Made by a program: the position numbers and the translations under genes. From NCBI GenBank assembly GCA_963809795.1, contig CAWELN010000008.1:307441-371440 (forward strand): a stretch of DNA of 64,000 nt, given 5' to 3'. Of the stretch, positions 44,285 through 53,887 are shown piece by piece (within the stretch, counting starts at the first letter, position 1; each line of letters opens with the position of its first letter). Under the pieces are notes generated by a model, which worked only from the letters and a program-made list of their open reading frames with translations, searched no databases and was not told the origin of the DNA. The DNA is from DASUAS01 sp963809795 (GTDB lineage Bacteria > Actinomycetota > Acidimicrobiia > IMCC26256 > DASPTH01).

Positions 44285-44809
44285 GTGGACGAGCTGACGC
44301 GGTTGTTCCTCGCCGCACGCGACGGAGACCGTACGGCGCTGCTCCAGGGGGTGCGGGCGGGCCAGGCCGACGTCTGGCGCCTGGCCCGGCATCTCGTCGG
44401 CCCCGACGAGGCCGACGACGTCACCCAGGACACCTTCGTCCGGGCGTGGCGGGCGCTGCCGGGCTACCGCGGTGATTCCAGCGCCCGCACCTGGCTGCTC
44501 TCGATCGCCCGCCGGGCCTGCGCCGACGCGGTTCGGCGCAACGTGCGCCGACGTCGACTGGTCGAGCTGGTCGCGGGTGGTGCGGGGACCGGTGCGTCCG
44601 CCGACGGCAGCGGTGCCCACGCCCTCGGCGCGCTGGTCGACGAGCTGCCGCGCGACCAGCGGGTCGCCTTCGTGCTCACCCAGATCGTCGGCTGCTCGTA
44701 CGCGGAGGCGGCCGAGGCGTGCGACGTCCCGGTCGGCACCATCCGCTCGCGGGTGGCGCGGGCCCGCGAGCAGCTCGTCGAGACGCTGAGGGTGTCGGAG
44801 ACCGGGTGA
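44285..44809 (+). CDS. ECF sigma factor, SigC-like
   Basis: The 174-aa protein has region 2 (GQADVWRLARHLVGPDEADDVTQDTFVRAWRALPGYRGDSSARTWLLSIAR) and region 4 (LPRDQRVAFVLTQIVGCSYAEAAEACDVPVGTIRSRVARARE). The pattern is close to mycobacterial SigC, which is linked to copper. Its anti-sigma gene is divergent and leads into copC/copD, so copper or disulfide stress is the likely signal. The start at GTG 44285 follows the -10 box; the frame is open to 44252. Confidence 0.88.
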   Translation: MDELTRLFLAARDGDRTALLQGVRAGQADVWRLARHLVGPDEADDVTQDTFVRAWRALPGYRGDSSARTWLLSIARRACADAVRRNVRRRRLVELVAGGAGTGASADGSGAHALGALVDELPRDQRVAFVLTQIVGCSYAEAAEACDVPVGTIRSRVARAREQLVETLRVSETG

Positions 44810-45873
44810 CCGGCCGGCGGGGCGTGCGGGCCGTCGCGACCGTCGCCGCGGTCGTCGGCGGCTTCCTCCTCGCCAGCGCGGCACCCGCGGGGGCCCACGG
44901 GCTCGGCGGCCTCAAGCCCACCAACTACGAGACCGTGCTCCAGGGTGTGACCCCGCACGTCCCGGGCCTCGACCTGCGGATCCTCGACCTCGGCACCAAG
45001 GTCGAGCTCACCAATCACGGCCGCACCGACGTCGTGGTCCTGGGCTACGAGGGCGAGCCCTATCTGCGGGTGGGGCCGGACGGTGTCTTCGAGAACCGCC
45101 GCTCGCCGGCGACGTACCTCAACCGGGCGACCACCATCACCAGCAAGCCACCGGCGAGCGCCAATGCGTCGGCGCCGCCCGAATGGCGACGCGTCTCGAG
45201 CGACCCGACCGCGCGCTGGCACGACCACCGCGCGCATTTCATGGGCACCGCCGACCCACCGGAGGTGGCGCGCGATCCCGGCACCCGGCACGTCGTCGAC
45301 AACTTCCGGATCCCGCTGCGCGTCGGCAGCGAGGCAGTTGTCGCGCGCGGCCAGATCGTGTACCAACCACCGCCGTCGCCCTGGCCGTGGGTGATCGGTG
45401 CGGTGCTGCTCGCTGCCCTCGTCGTCGTCCTCGCCCGTACGAGTTCGTGGCGCACCGTGTTCGCGGTGGTGCTCGCGCTGCTCACCCTCGCCGAGATCGT
45501 GCACGTGATCGGGCTGTGGGGTGGCTCGAGCGCGTCGGCCGGCACGAAGCTGGGCGAGAGCGCCTACTCGATCGCCGGGATCCTGCTCGGTCTGGTCGGC
45601 CTCGGATGGATGTGGCGCAAGGGTGCGGATTCGGCCGTCCCCCTCGTGCTCGTCGCCGCCATCTTCCTGTTCGTGGCCGGTGGCATGGCCGACGTCACCA
45701 CGCTCGGGAACTCACAGATCCCCAGCACGCTGCCCGCGGGAGTGGCGCGCCTCCTCGTGGCGCTGACGCTCGGGTTGGGCGCGGGCCTGGCCCTCGCCGC
45801 CGCGCTGCGGTTGCGGCCGACGACGCCGGTGGCCCCGGCACCGCGACGACCGCGCGCGCGCGTCACCAGTTGA
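44806..45873 (+). CDS. exported/membrane protein downstream of sigma factor
   Basis: The 355-aa product has a signal peptide (VATVAAVVGGFLLASAAPAGAHG), an extracellular domain of about 170 residues with HDHRAHFMGTADPPEV, and five C-terminal helices. His-rich sequence directly after a cleavage site (AHGLGG) is CopC-like and suggests metal contact. No named family is recognised. GTG overlaps the sigma stop (GTGA). Confidence 0.65.
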   Translation: MTGRRGVRAVATVAAVVGGFLLASAAPAGAHGLGGLKPTNYETVLQGVTPHVPGLDLRILDLGTKVELTNHGRTDVVVLGYEGEPYLRVGPDGVFENRRSPATYLNRATTITSKPPASANASAPPEWRRVSSDPTARWHDHRAHFMGTADPPEVARDPGTRHVVDNFRIPLRVGSEAVVARGQIVYQPPPSPWPWVIGAVLLAALVVVLARTSSWRTVFAVVLALLTLAEIVHVIGLWGGSSASAGTKLGESAYSIAGILLGLVGLGWMWRKGADSAVPLVLVAAIFLFVAGGMADVTTLGNSQIPSTLPAGVARLLVALTLGLGAGLALAAALRLRPTTPVAPAPRRPRARVTS

Positions 45874-46804
45874 GCTCGGCGCACCCCGCGTGGTCGTCGG
45901 GTTCCACCTGGATGGTGGCGTGGGCGATCTCGTGCTCGAGCAGCAGGACCCGCGCCTGATCGAGCACGCCGTGCGCGTCGGTCCCGGGTGCGATCATCAC
46001 GTGCGCGCTGGCGACGTCCATCTCCGAGGTGAGGGTCCAGACGTGCAGGTCGTGCACGTCGACCACGCCCGGGAGCGCCAGGAGGTCGCGACGGATCCCG
46101 TCGAGGTCGACGTGCGCGGGCGCGACCTGCAGCAGCACGCGCAACGCGCTCGCCGCCAACCTCCACGCACGCGGGAGGATCCAGACGCCGATCACCGCGG
46201 CGACGATCGGGTCGATCGGTGTCCAGTCGGTGATCTCGATCACGAGCGCGGCCACGATCACGCCCACCGAGCCGGCGGCGTCGGCCATCGCGTCGACGTA
46301 GGCGCCGCGCACCGCGAGGCTGTCCTGCGCGCCGTCGCGCAGCATGAAGAACACGACGAGGTTCACCACCAGGCCCGCCACCGCGACCACGAGCATGGGC
46401 CCGGCGTCGACGCTGGTGTCGCCGTCGACCAGACGCAGGGTCGCCTCCACCAGCACGTAGCCCGCCACCGCGAAGGTCAGCACCGCGTTCAGCAGCGACG
46501 CCAGGATCTCGAGCCGGAACAGCCCGAAGGTGCGGGACCCGTCGTGCGAGGCCCGGTTCGCCACCACGATGGAGCCGAGGGCGAGGGCGATGGCCACGCC
46601 GTCGGTGAGCATGTGGGCGGCGTCCGAGAGCAGGGCCAGGGACCCGGTCACGAACGCGGTGACCGCCTCCACCACCACGAAGGTCGCGGTGAGCGCGAGC
46701 GCGACCCAGAGTCGCCCGACGTTGCGGGCGGCGGTGCGGCGCAGGGCGTCGCCGTGGTCGTGACCGACGTGCGGGGTCTGGCGCTGCCCGTGATCGTGGG
46801 CCAT
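45863..46804 (-). CDS. cation diffusion facilitator (zinc/cobalt efflux)
   Basis: The 313-aa protein has six helices, a His-rich N-terminus (MAHDHGQRQTPHVGHDHGD), metal-site pairs in LLSDAAHMLTDG and YVDAMADAAGS (HxxxD and DxxxD patterns), and a C-terminal cytoplasmic domain with LHVWTLTSEMDVASAHV. It exports divalent cations against protons. It is divergent from a zinc uptake transporter. Confidence 0.9.
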   Translation of the reverse strand: MAHDHGQRQTPHVGHDHGDALRRTAARNVGRLWVALALTATFVVVEAVTAFVTGSLALLSDAAHMLTDGVAIALALGSIVVANRASHDGSRTFGLFRLEILASLLNAVLTFAVAGYVLVEATLRLVDGDTSVDAGPMLVVAVAGLVVNLVVFFMLRDGAQDSLAVRGAYVDAMADAAGSVGVIVAALVIEITDWTPIDPIVAAVIGVWILPRAWRLAASALRVLLQVAPAHVDLDGIRRDLLALPGVVDVHDLHVWTLTSEMDVASAHVMIAPGTDAHGVLDQARVLLLEHEIAHATIQVEPDDHAGCAELNW

Positions 46805-46854
46805 CCCGGCATTCTCGCTCCCCCGGGTGCCCCCGCCCTACTGAACGGGCATAA

Positions 46855-46869
46855 TGAGAATCATGCTCA
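46855..46869. promoter_or_regulatory. Zur-like box over the transporter start
   Basis: TGAGAATCATGCTCA matches the mycobacterial Zur pattern TGAAAATCATTTTCA at 12 of 15 positions and overlaps the -10 box CATAAT (46850-46855) and the ATG at 46863. Binding there would block transcription. Confidence 0.6.
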
Positions 46870-48635
46870 ATTCTCCCGACCCGGTGCCCGAGGGCAACGA
46901 GGCGGTCCCGCCGCCCGGTCCGGTCGTGCTGGCTGCACGCGACGTGTCGTTCGCGTACGGAGCGGAGCTCGTGCTCGAGCAGGTCAGCCTGGAGGTGCGC
47001 GCCGGTGAGTTCGCCGCGCTCGCGGGCCCGAACGGCTCGGGAAAGTCGACGTTGCTGCGGATCCTGCTCGGGCTGATGACGCCACAGGCCGGCGCGGTGA
47101 CCGTGTTCGGCACGTCGCCGCACGAGCTGCGCGACCGCTGGCGGGTGGGGTACGTGCCTCAGCGCCCGCGCATCGCCCCCGACCTGCCGGCGACGGTCGA
47201 GGAGGTGGTCGCCACCGGGCGCCTCGCCAAGCAGGGGTGGTGGCGTCGCCGCCGCGCGGCCGACCGCGACGCGGTCGACCACGCGCTGCAGGCGGTGGCG
47301 CTGACCGAGCACCGGCGCAAGCGGCTCCACGAGCTCTCCGGTGGTCAGCAGCAGCGGGCGTTGATCGCGCGGGCCCTCTCCGCCGACCCCGAGCTCCTCG
47401 TGCTCGACGAGCCGATCGCCGGCGTCGACGTCGAGTCCCAGCAGCTGTTCCGCGACTCGCTCGTCCACCTCGTCCAGGAGCACAACACCGCGGTGCTGCT
47501 CGTCTCGCACGAGCTCGGTGCGGTGGCCGAGGACCTCGAGCACGTGATCGTGCTCAAGCGCCGGGTGCTGTTCGACGGCCCGCCGTCCGACCTGTCGGCG
47601 GCCGGCGTGCGCCTCGGCGTGCACCGCGACCACCTCCCGCTCTGGCTCGAGGAGCTCGGTGATGGAGTGCGGAGGCCGGGACGCCGGAGCGGAATCGACC
47701 GTGACGGAGATGCAGCGGAGGCGTGGCCGGAGGCCGGGACGCCGGAGCGGAATCGACCAACGCTGATGGACGTCCTACCGGGGATGCCGTGGGGGCTGCC
47801 CTGGCCCTTCGACCGCAGCTACATGCAGCTGGCGCTCATCGCCGGCGTCGTGGTGGGCGCGGCGGCGCCGCTCATCGGCGTGTTCATCGTGCAGAAGGGC
47901 CTGTCGCTCATGGGCGACGGCATCGGGCACGTCGCGGTGGCGGGCATCGGGGCCAGCCTCCTCTTCGGCACGTCACCCACGTGGACCGCGCTGGTCGTCG
48001 CCATCATCGCCGCGCTCGTGATCGAGTTCCTCCGCGCCCGCGGCAGCGCGACCGGCGACCTCGCGCTGGCGTTGGTCTTCTACGGCGGCATCGCGGCCGG
48101 CGTGGTGCTGGCGAGCCGCTCCGCCACCAACACGAACCTGCAGCCCTACCTGTTCGGATCCATCCTCACCGCCACCGCCAACGACGTGTGGACGGTGATC
48201 GCGCTCGGTGCGGTGATCGTCGTCACCATCGGGTTCACCGGACGGGCCCTGCTCGCGGTCGTGCTCGACGAGGACTCGGCGCGGGTGGCCGGCATCCCCT
48301 CGCGGGCACTCAACGCGATGCTCGCGGTGCTGACCGCGGTGACCGTGGTGATGGCGATGCGCATCGTCGGGGTCCTGCTCGTCGCCGCGCTCATGGTGCT
48401 CCCCGTCGCGACCAGCCGCCTCCTCGCCCGGTCGTTCCGCGGCACGCTCCTCGGCGCGGTCGCGGTCGGCGTGGTGTCGGCGGTGCTGGGGCTGTTCGCC
48501 GCCCGGCAGTGGGCGTTGGCCGCCGGCGGTGCCATCGTGCTGGTCACGGCGGCGCTCTTCGCGCTGGCGTCGATCGTCGCCGGCGCCCGGCGGGCCGGCG
48601 CGCAGGCGAACTCGGTGCTCGCCGGTCCCCACTGA
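46863..48635 (+). CDS. zinc ABC transporter, ATPase and permease fused
   Basis: The 590-aa protein has an ABC ATPase (Walker A GPNGSGKST, LSGGQQQRALIARAL, LLVLDEP) followed by an ABC-3 type permease with about eight helices (MQLALIAGVVVG...LLVAALMVLPVATSRLLAR), as in ZnuC and ZnuB. The join (residues 270-300) is coded by a 58-bp insertion bearing a 31-bp direct repeat. CATAAT seven bases before ATG 46863 supports a leaderless start. No solute-binding gene lies nearby. Confidence 0.85.
   Translation: MLNSPDPVPEGNEAVPPPGPVVLAARDVSFAYGAELVLEQVSLEVRAGEFAALAGPNGSGKSTLLRILLGLMTPQAGAVTVFGTSPHELRDRWRVGYVPQRPRIAPDLPATVEEVVATGRLAKQGWWRRRRAADRDAVDHALQAVALTEHRRKRLHELSGGQQQRALIARALSADPELLVLDEPIAGVDVESQQLFRDSLVHLVQEHNTAVLLVSHELGAVAEDLEHVIVLKRRVLFDGPPSDLSAAGVRLGVHRDHLPLWLEELGDGVRRPGRRSGIDRDGDAAEAWPEAGTPERNRPTLMDVLPGMPWGLPWPFDRSYMQLALIAGVVVGAAAPLIGVFIVQKGLSLMGDGIGHVAVAGIGASLLFGTSPTWTALVVAIIAALVIEFLRARGSATGDLALALVFYGGIAAGVVLASRSATNTNLQPYLFGSILTATANDVWTVIALGAVIVVTIGFTGRALLAVVLDEDSARVAGIPSRALNAMLAVLTAVTVVMAMRIVGVLLVAALMVLPVATSRLLARSFRGTLLGAVAVGVVSAVLGLFAARQWALAAGGAIVLVTAALFALASIVAGARRAGAQANSVLAGPH
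47670..47758 (+). repeat. 31-bp direct repeat at the ATPase-permease junction
   Basis: Identical 31-bp copies at 47670-47700 and 47728-47758 are 58 bp apart. With a single copy the ATPase frame would end at TGA 47764, overlapping ATG 47766 of the permease (TGATG). Confidence 0.9.
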
Positions 48636-48676
48636 GACTCGTCGATCCCGCTCGGGTGCATCTCCGCCGACGTCGG

Positions 48677-48682
48677 TAACGT
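48677..48682 (+). promoter_or_regulatory. -10 box, leaderless gene at 48690
   Basis: TAACGT is followed by seven bases and ATG. Confidence 0.5.
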
Positions 48683-48689
48683 CGGCCGG

Positions 48690-48971
48690 ATGGCGTACAT
48701 CGTGACCCGTATCCAGGTCGGCGACTACGACACCTGGAAGGCCCTCTTCGATCAGGACGTGCCCGGCGCCCGGCGCGACGCGCTCGGTCACCAGGTGCTG
48801 CGCAACGTCGACGACCCGAACGAGGTGTACATCCTCATCGAGTTCGCCACGCGCGACCAGGCAGCCGGAGCCGCGGCGCGACTGGTGGAGTCGGGCGTGC
48901 TCGACCGCTTCCCTCATCATCACGGACCGACGGTCGTCGAGGCCGCGGAGTCCGTCGACGGCCCCGGCTGA
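48690..48971 (+). CDS. small ABM/Dabb-like protein
   Basis: The 93-aa protein has the dimeric alpha/beta barrel pattern of antibiotic-biosynthesis monooxygenase-like proteins (YIVTRIQVGDYDTWKALFDQD, EVYILIEFATRDQA). No catalytic residue can be assigned. Confidence 0.6.
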   Translation: MAYIVTRIQVGDYDTWKALFDQDVPGARRDALGHQVLRNVDDPNEVYILIEFATRDQAAGAAARLVESGVLDRFPHHHGPTVVEAAESVDGPG

Positions 48972-48997
48972 CCCGGCCGGCCCCGGGCGGCCCTCGC

Positions 48998-49003
48998 TAG
49001 CCT
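48998..49003 (+). promoter_or_regulatory. -10 box of the HIT gene (leaderless)
   Basis: TAGCCT is followed by seven bases and the ATG at 49011. Confidence 0.6.
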
Positions 49004-49010
49004 GGCCCGC

Positions 49011-49433
49011 ATGCCGACGCTGTTCACCCGCATCATCGACGGCGAGATCCCCGGCGTCTTCGTGTGGCGCGACCCGGAGTGCGCGGCGTTCCTGTCGATC
49101 AACCCGATGCACCCGGGCCACACGCTGGTCGTGCCCCGCGCCGAGGTCGACCACTGGATCGACCTCGACCCCGAGCTCGCGGCGCACCTCTTCCAGGTCG
49201 CGCAGACCATCGGAAAGGCGCAGATGGCGGCGCTGTCGGCGCGCCGCATCGGCATGTTGATCGTGGGCGACGAGGTCCCGCACGTCCACCTCCACGTCGT
49301 GCCGTTCGACTCGGTGTCGGAGCTGTCCTTCGCGCACGCCGATCCGAACCCGCCCGAGGGCTCGCTCGAGGACGCGGCGGGGAAGATCCGCGCCGCCCTC
49401 CGCGACCTCGGGGCGGACGCCGTCGCGGAGTAG
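49011..49433 (+). CDS. HIT family nucleotide-binding protein
   Basis: The 140-aa protein shows the histidine triad HVHLHVVP and the N-terminal FTRIIDGEIPGVFVWRD of the Hint/FHIT group, which hydrolyse nucleoside phosphoramidates or dinucleoside polyphosphates. It precedes bioA by 3 bp. Confidence 0.9.
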   Translation: MPTLFTRIIDGEIPGVFVWRDPECAAFLSINPMHPGHTLVVPRAEVDHWIDLDPELAAHLFQVAQTIGKAQMAALSARRIGMLIVGDEVPHVHLHVVPFDSVSELSFAHADPNPPEGSLEDAAGKIRAALRDLGADAVAE

Positions 49434-49436
49434 TGG

Positions 49437-50730
49437 ATGGGCCGCCACGACGAGTGGGTGGCGCGCGACGCCGCGGTCGTGTGGCACGGCTTCACGCAGA
49501 TGGACGCGTTCGCCGAGAACGCGCCCGTGGTCGTCGAGCGGGGTGAAGGCCACGAGCTGATCGACGTCGACGGCCGCCGCTACCTCGACGCCATCTCCTC
49601 GTTGTGGGTCAACACCCTCGGCCACGCGGTCCCCGAGCTCGACGACGCCGTCCGCGAGCAGCTCGAGCGCGGCGCGCACTCGACCATGCTCGGCAACGGC
49701 AACGTCGCGGTGGTGGAGCTGGCCGAGGCGTTGGCACGGGTCGTCCCCGTCGACGACCCGCACTTCCTCTTCGCGTCCGACGGCGCCGCCGCGGTCGAGC
49801 AGGCGTTGAAGATCGCGTTCCAGTACTGGGTGAACCGCGGGGCTGCCGGCCACACGCAGTTCCTCGCCTTCGGCGGCGCGTACCACGGCGACACCATCGG
49901 TGCGCTGTCGGTGGGTGACGCCGCCTTCGGCACCGACCTCTTCGACCCGCTGCGGTTCCCCGTGCTGCGGGCGCCGCAGTTCGGCGAACCCGGATGCTTC
50001 GACACCGCGGTCGCCATGGTCGCGGCGCACGCCCACGAGCTCGCGGCGGTGATCGTCGAGCCGCTCGTCCAGGGCGCGGCGGGCATGCTGCTCGCCGATC
50101 CCGACGGGCTGCGCGCGCTCGGCGCCGCGTGCACGGAGCACGACGTGCTCCTCATCTGCGACGAGGTCGCCACCGGGTTCGGGCGCACCGGCACCTTGTT
50201 CGCCTCGGAGCAGTGCGACCTCCGACCCGACCTGCTCGTGCGTGGGGAAGGGCCTCACCGCCGGCTACCTGCCGATGTCGGCGACCGTGGCCCGGGGGAC
50301 GGTGTTCGACGCCTTCCTCGGCCCCGACCTCTCCGAGCGCACGCTGTACCACGGGCATTCGTACTCGGGGAACGCGCTGGCGGCCGCGGTGGCGCTCCGG
50401 CACCTCGAGCTGCTCGACGCGTGGTCGGTGCTCCGCACCGTCCGCACCCGCTCCGACGAGTTGCGCGCGCTGCTCGTCGACCGCGTCGCCCCGCATCCCG
50501 CGGTCGCCGAGGTGCGCCTGTGCGGGCTCATGGGCGGCGTCGAGCTGGCCCCACCACACGAGGGCATGCGATGGGGCCGGCGGGTGTGCGCGGGCGCGGT
50601 CGACCGCGGGGTGCTGCTGCGCCCGCTGGGCGACGTGGTCGTGCTGATGCCGCCGCTGACGGTGACGTCGGCCGAGCTGCACCGCATGGTGCAGGCGCTC
50701 ACCGAGGCGCTCGACGAGGTCGTCGCATGA
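49437..50730 (+). CDS. bioA: adenosylmethionine-8-amino-7-oxononanoate aminotransferase, frameshifted
   Basis: BioA makes 7,8-diaminopelargonate from KAPA with SAM as amino donor. The 5' part shows VWHGFTQMDAFAENAP, LDAISSLWVNTLGH, FASDGAAAVEQALKIAFQYW and CDEVATGFGRTGTLFA. One extra base at about 50238 shifts the frame; the rest (VGKGLTAGYLPMSATVARG, HGHSYSGNALAAAVAL) continues to 50730 and holds the PLP lysine. Restored length is about 430 aa, normal for BioA. Confidence 0.88.
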
Positions 50731-51864
50731 CGACCGGAGCCGACGGCGGGAGCGACCGGAGCGACTGGAGCGACTGGGCCGACGGCGAGGCGGCGGGCAT
50801 CGAGGCCGCAGGTCAGTGGCGGGCACCCCGCGCGTTCGACCCGTCGGACCCGCACGCGCTGGTGTCGTTCGCGTCGAACGACTACCTCGGGCTCACCCAG
50901 CACCCCGCGGTGCGTCGCCGCCGCGCACGCGGCCATCGACCGCTGGGGCACCGGTGCCGGCGCGGCACGCCTCATCGTCGGCTCCCGACCGGTGCACGAC
51001 GAGCTCGAGACCGAGCTGGCGGCCTGGAAGGGGACCGACGCCGCGGTCCTCTTCAGCACCGGGTTCGCCGCCAACCTCGGGGTGCTCGGCACCTTCGCCG
51101 GCCCCGACACCCTCGTGTGCTCCGACGAGCTCAACCACGCCTCGCTCATCGACGGGCGACGGCTGTCGGGCGCGCCGCTCGCCGTCTACCACCACGGTGA
51201 CGCCGCCCACGTCGACGAGCTGCTGCGCGCCCGCACCACCCCGCGCGCCATCGTCGTGAGCGAGACCGTCTTCTCGATGGACGGCGACGTCGCGCCCGTC
51301 GACAAGCTCGCCGAGGTGTGCGCGCATCACGGCGCCCTGCTCGTGCTCGACGAGGCGCACGCGGTGCTCGGCCCCACGCTCGACGAGACGATCCTCGCGG
51401 GCACCGCGCACCTTCGGGTCGGGACGCTGTCGAAGACCCTCGGCGCGCTCGGCGGGTTCGTCGCCGGCCCGGCGCGGTTCACCGACCTCCTCGTGAACCG
51501 CGCCCGCTCCTACATCTTCACCACCGCGTCGACGCCCGCCGACACCGCCGCCGCGCTGGCCGCGTTGCGGGTGCTGCGCTCCCCCGAAGGCGACGAGCTG
51601 GTGGCACGGTTGCGCGCCAACGTCGACCGCCTGCGGCCGGGGCACGGATCGCCGATCGTGCCGTTCGTGTGCGGCGCCGAGGCGCGGGCGCTGGCGGCGG
51701 CCGACGCCCTCGCCCGGCGTGGGCTGCTCGTCACCGCCATCCGGCCGCCGACGGTGCCGCCGGGGACGTCGCGGCTGCGGGTGGCGCTCTCGGCCGCTCA
51801 CACCACCGACCAGGTCGACCGGTTGGCGACCGCGCTGGCCGAGCTCTTCCCGGACGGCTCGTGA
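50727..51864 (+). CDS. bioF: 8-amino-7-oxononanoate synthase, frameshifted
   Basis: BioF joins pimeloyl thioester and alanine to form KAPA. The first 60 residues end FASNDYLGLTQHPAV. An extra base at about 50913 moves the frame, and the body continues with VHDELETELAAWKG, DELNHASLIDGRR, LVLDEAHAVLG and the PLP lysine in GTLSKTLGALGG. Restored length is about 379 aa. ATG overlaps the bioA stop (ATGA). Confidence 0.88.
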
Positions 51865-52493
51865 CCCGACCGCGCACGCTGGTGTTCGTGAGCGGTACGG
51901 CCACCGAGGTGGGGAAGACATGGTGGACGGCGGCGACCGCACGCGAGCTGCGGGTGGCGGGCGCGCACGTCGCCGCCCGCAAGCCGGTGCAGTCGGGTGA
52001 GCCGGGGGCGGTCACCGACGGCGAGGTCCTCGCCGCCGCCACCGGCGAGGACCCGTACACCGTGTGCTCGCCCCACCGCACCTACCCCCTCGCCTGGGCG
52101 CCACCGATGGCAGCACGAGAGCTCGGCGAACCCGGTTTCACCGTCGCCGACCTCATCGGCGGGATCGTCTGGCCCGAGGGCATCGACGTCGGGCTGGTCG
52201 AAGGCGTCGGCGGTCCGCGTTCGCCCATCAGCGACGACGGCGACAACGTCGACCTCGCGCACCAGCTCGCACCCGACCTCGTGGTGGTGGTCGGCGACGC
52301 CGGTTTGGGCACGATCAACGCCGTGCGTCTCTCGGTCACCGCCTTCGCCGACTTCCCCGTGGTCGTCGCGCTCAATCGCTTCACCACCGAGCCGTTGCCC
52401 GAGCGGAACCGGGCGCACCTCGTCGAGCGCGACGGCCTCGACGTGGTGACCGAACCGCGCGTCCTCGCGGCGCGCCTCCGCCTACCGTCGTGA
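51861..52493 (+). CDS. bioD: dethiobiotin synthetase
   Basis: BioD closes the ureido ring of dethiobiotin with CO2 and ATP. The 210-aa protein has the P-loop FVSGTATEVGKTWW, the lysine in RKPVQSG and the acidic switch LVEGVGGPRSPIS. GTG overlaps the bioF stop (GTGA). bioB is not in the window. Confidence 0.92.
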   Translation: MTRPRTLVFVSGTATEVGKTWWTAATARELRVAGAHVAARKPVQSGEPGAVTDGEVLAAATGEDPYTVCSPHRTYPLAWAPPMAARELGEPGFTVADLIGGIVWPEGIDVGLVEGVGGPRSPISDDGDNVDLAHQLAPDLVVVVGDAGLGTINAVRLSVTAFADFPVVVALNRFTTEPLPERNRAHLVERDGLDVVTEPRVLAARLRLPS

Positions 52494-52494
52494 G

Positions 52495-53887
52495 ATGAGC
52501 AGGCGCCGGCACGACCTCGCGGCCGCCCTCCTGGCGGTCACGGTGGTCGGGACCGCAGTCGTCCTCGTCAGCGGCTTCCGCGTCGCGTCACCCGAACGCG
52601 CCGCGGGCGTCGGCCTGGCCAGCGTCGCCCTCGCCACGGTCGTGCTCGTCCCCTGCGCTCCGGCGCGCGCTCACGCTGCCGATGGTCCTCACCGCGACGC
52701 TCGTCCTCCTCACGATCGCGGTCGTCGCACCACCGGCAGAGTCACACGATCTCTACTCCTACGCGATGGACGGCCGCATCGTCGCGCACTACGGCGACAG
52801 CCCCTACACGCACGCGCCGGCCGACTACCCGCACGACCCCGTCCTCCGGGAGGTCGCCCGCGGGTGGCGGCACACGCCGTCGCTCTACGGTCCCGCGTTC
52901 ACCGCGGCGTCGGCGGGCATCGCGTCGGTGGCCGGCACCGACCTCCTCGCCAACCGGCTGGGTTTCCAACTGCTCGCCGCCGCGTGCGTGCTCGCGCTGT
53001 TGCTGCTGCTGTACCGGCGCACACGCGACCCGGTCGTGGTCGCGCTCATCGGCTGCAACCCCGTCGTGCTCATCGAGGTGGTGAACCCCGGTCGCAACGA
53101 CGCGCTCGTCGGGCTCGCGCTGCTCGCCGGCATCCTCCTCGCCTCCCGCCGCCGTCTGGTCGCGGCCGCGGCGGTGGTCGCGCTCGGTGCCCTGGTGAAG
53201 ATCAGCGTGGTGGTGGCGCTCGGTGCGCTCCTGGTGTGGATGTGGCGCCGCCACGGCTCCCGCATCACCGCCGCGGCCGGCGGGGCCGCGGCCGCGGTCC
53301 TCGTCATTCCGTACGCGATCGTCGGCGGCATCCGCGCGCTGAAGCCGGTGACGGACGCGGCGGACCGCATGACCCGGGCCTCGATCTGGCAGCTCACGCG
53401 TCGCGACGGGATCGAGCACCTGCTGGGCCTGCACAACGCGGCGCGGGTCGGCGCGGTGATCGGCACCGTGGGCCCGGCGGCGGTGCTGGGCGTGGTCGGG
53501 CTGGTCGCGTTGCTCTCGCTCTCGCGGCTGGACGATCCCAGCCCCGAGCTGGTCGCCCTCGGCGCCATCGCCGGCTTCCTCCTCATCGGCAGCTACGTGC
53601 TCGCGAGCTACGCCATGTGGGCGCTCCCGCTCGCGGCCTGGCGGTACCGCGCGGGGGTGAGCCGGGCGGTGTTGGTGTGGTCGGCGCTCCTGACCGTCGC
53701 CTACCAGGCCGTGCGTCCCATGCCGACCGGCGTCGGGGACCTCGCGGTGTGGCTGGTGTCGAGCGTGACCCTGCTCTTCGCGGCGGTGTCGATCGTGGCG
53801 CTCGCGGTGGCCGCGGTGAAGCGCCTGCGGCCGTCGGCGCCCGACACCAGCCCGACCGCGACGATGCCGGTCCCGGTGGCGAGATGA
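52495..53887 (+). CDS. membrane glycosyltransferase (GT87/MptB-like), frameshifted
   Basis: A polytopic protein with about 11 helices and the loop HDLYSYAMDGRIVAHYGDSPYTHAPADYPHDP, typical of polyprenyl-phosphate-dependent mannosyltransferases. The first helices read from ATG 52495; near 52651 one extra base shifts into the frame ending at 53887. Restored length is about 463 aa. The acceptor is unknown. Confidence 0.75.
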
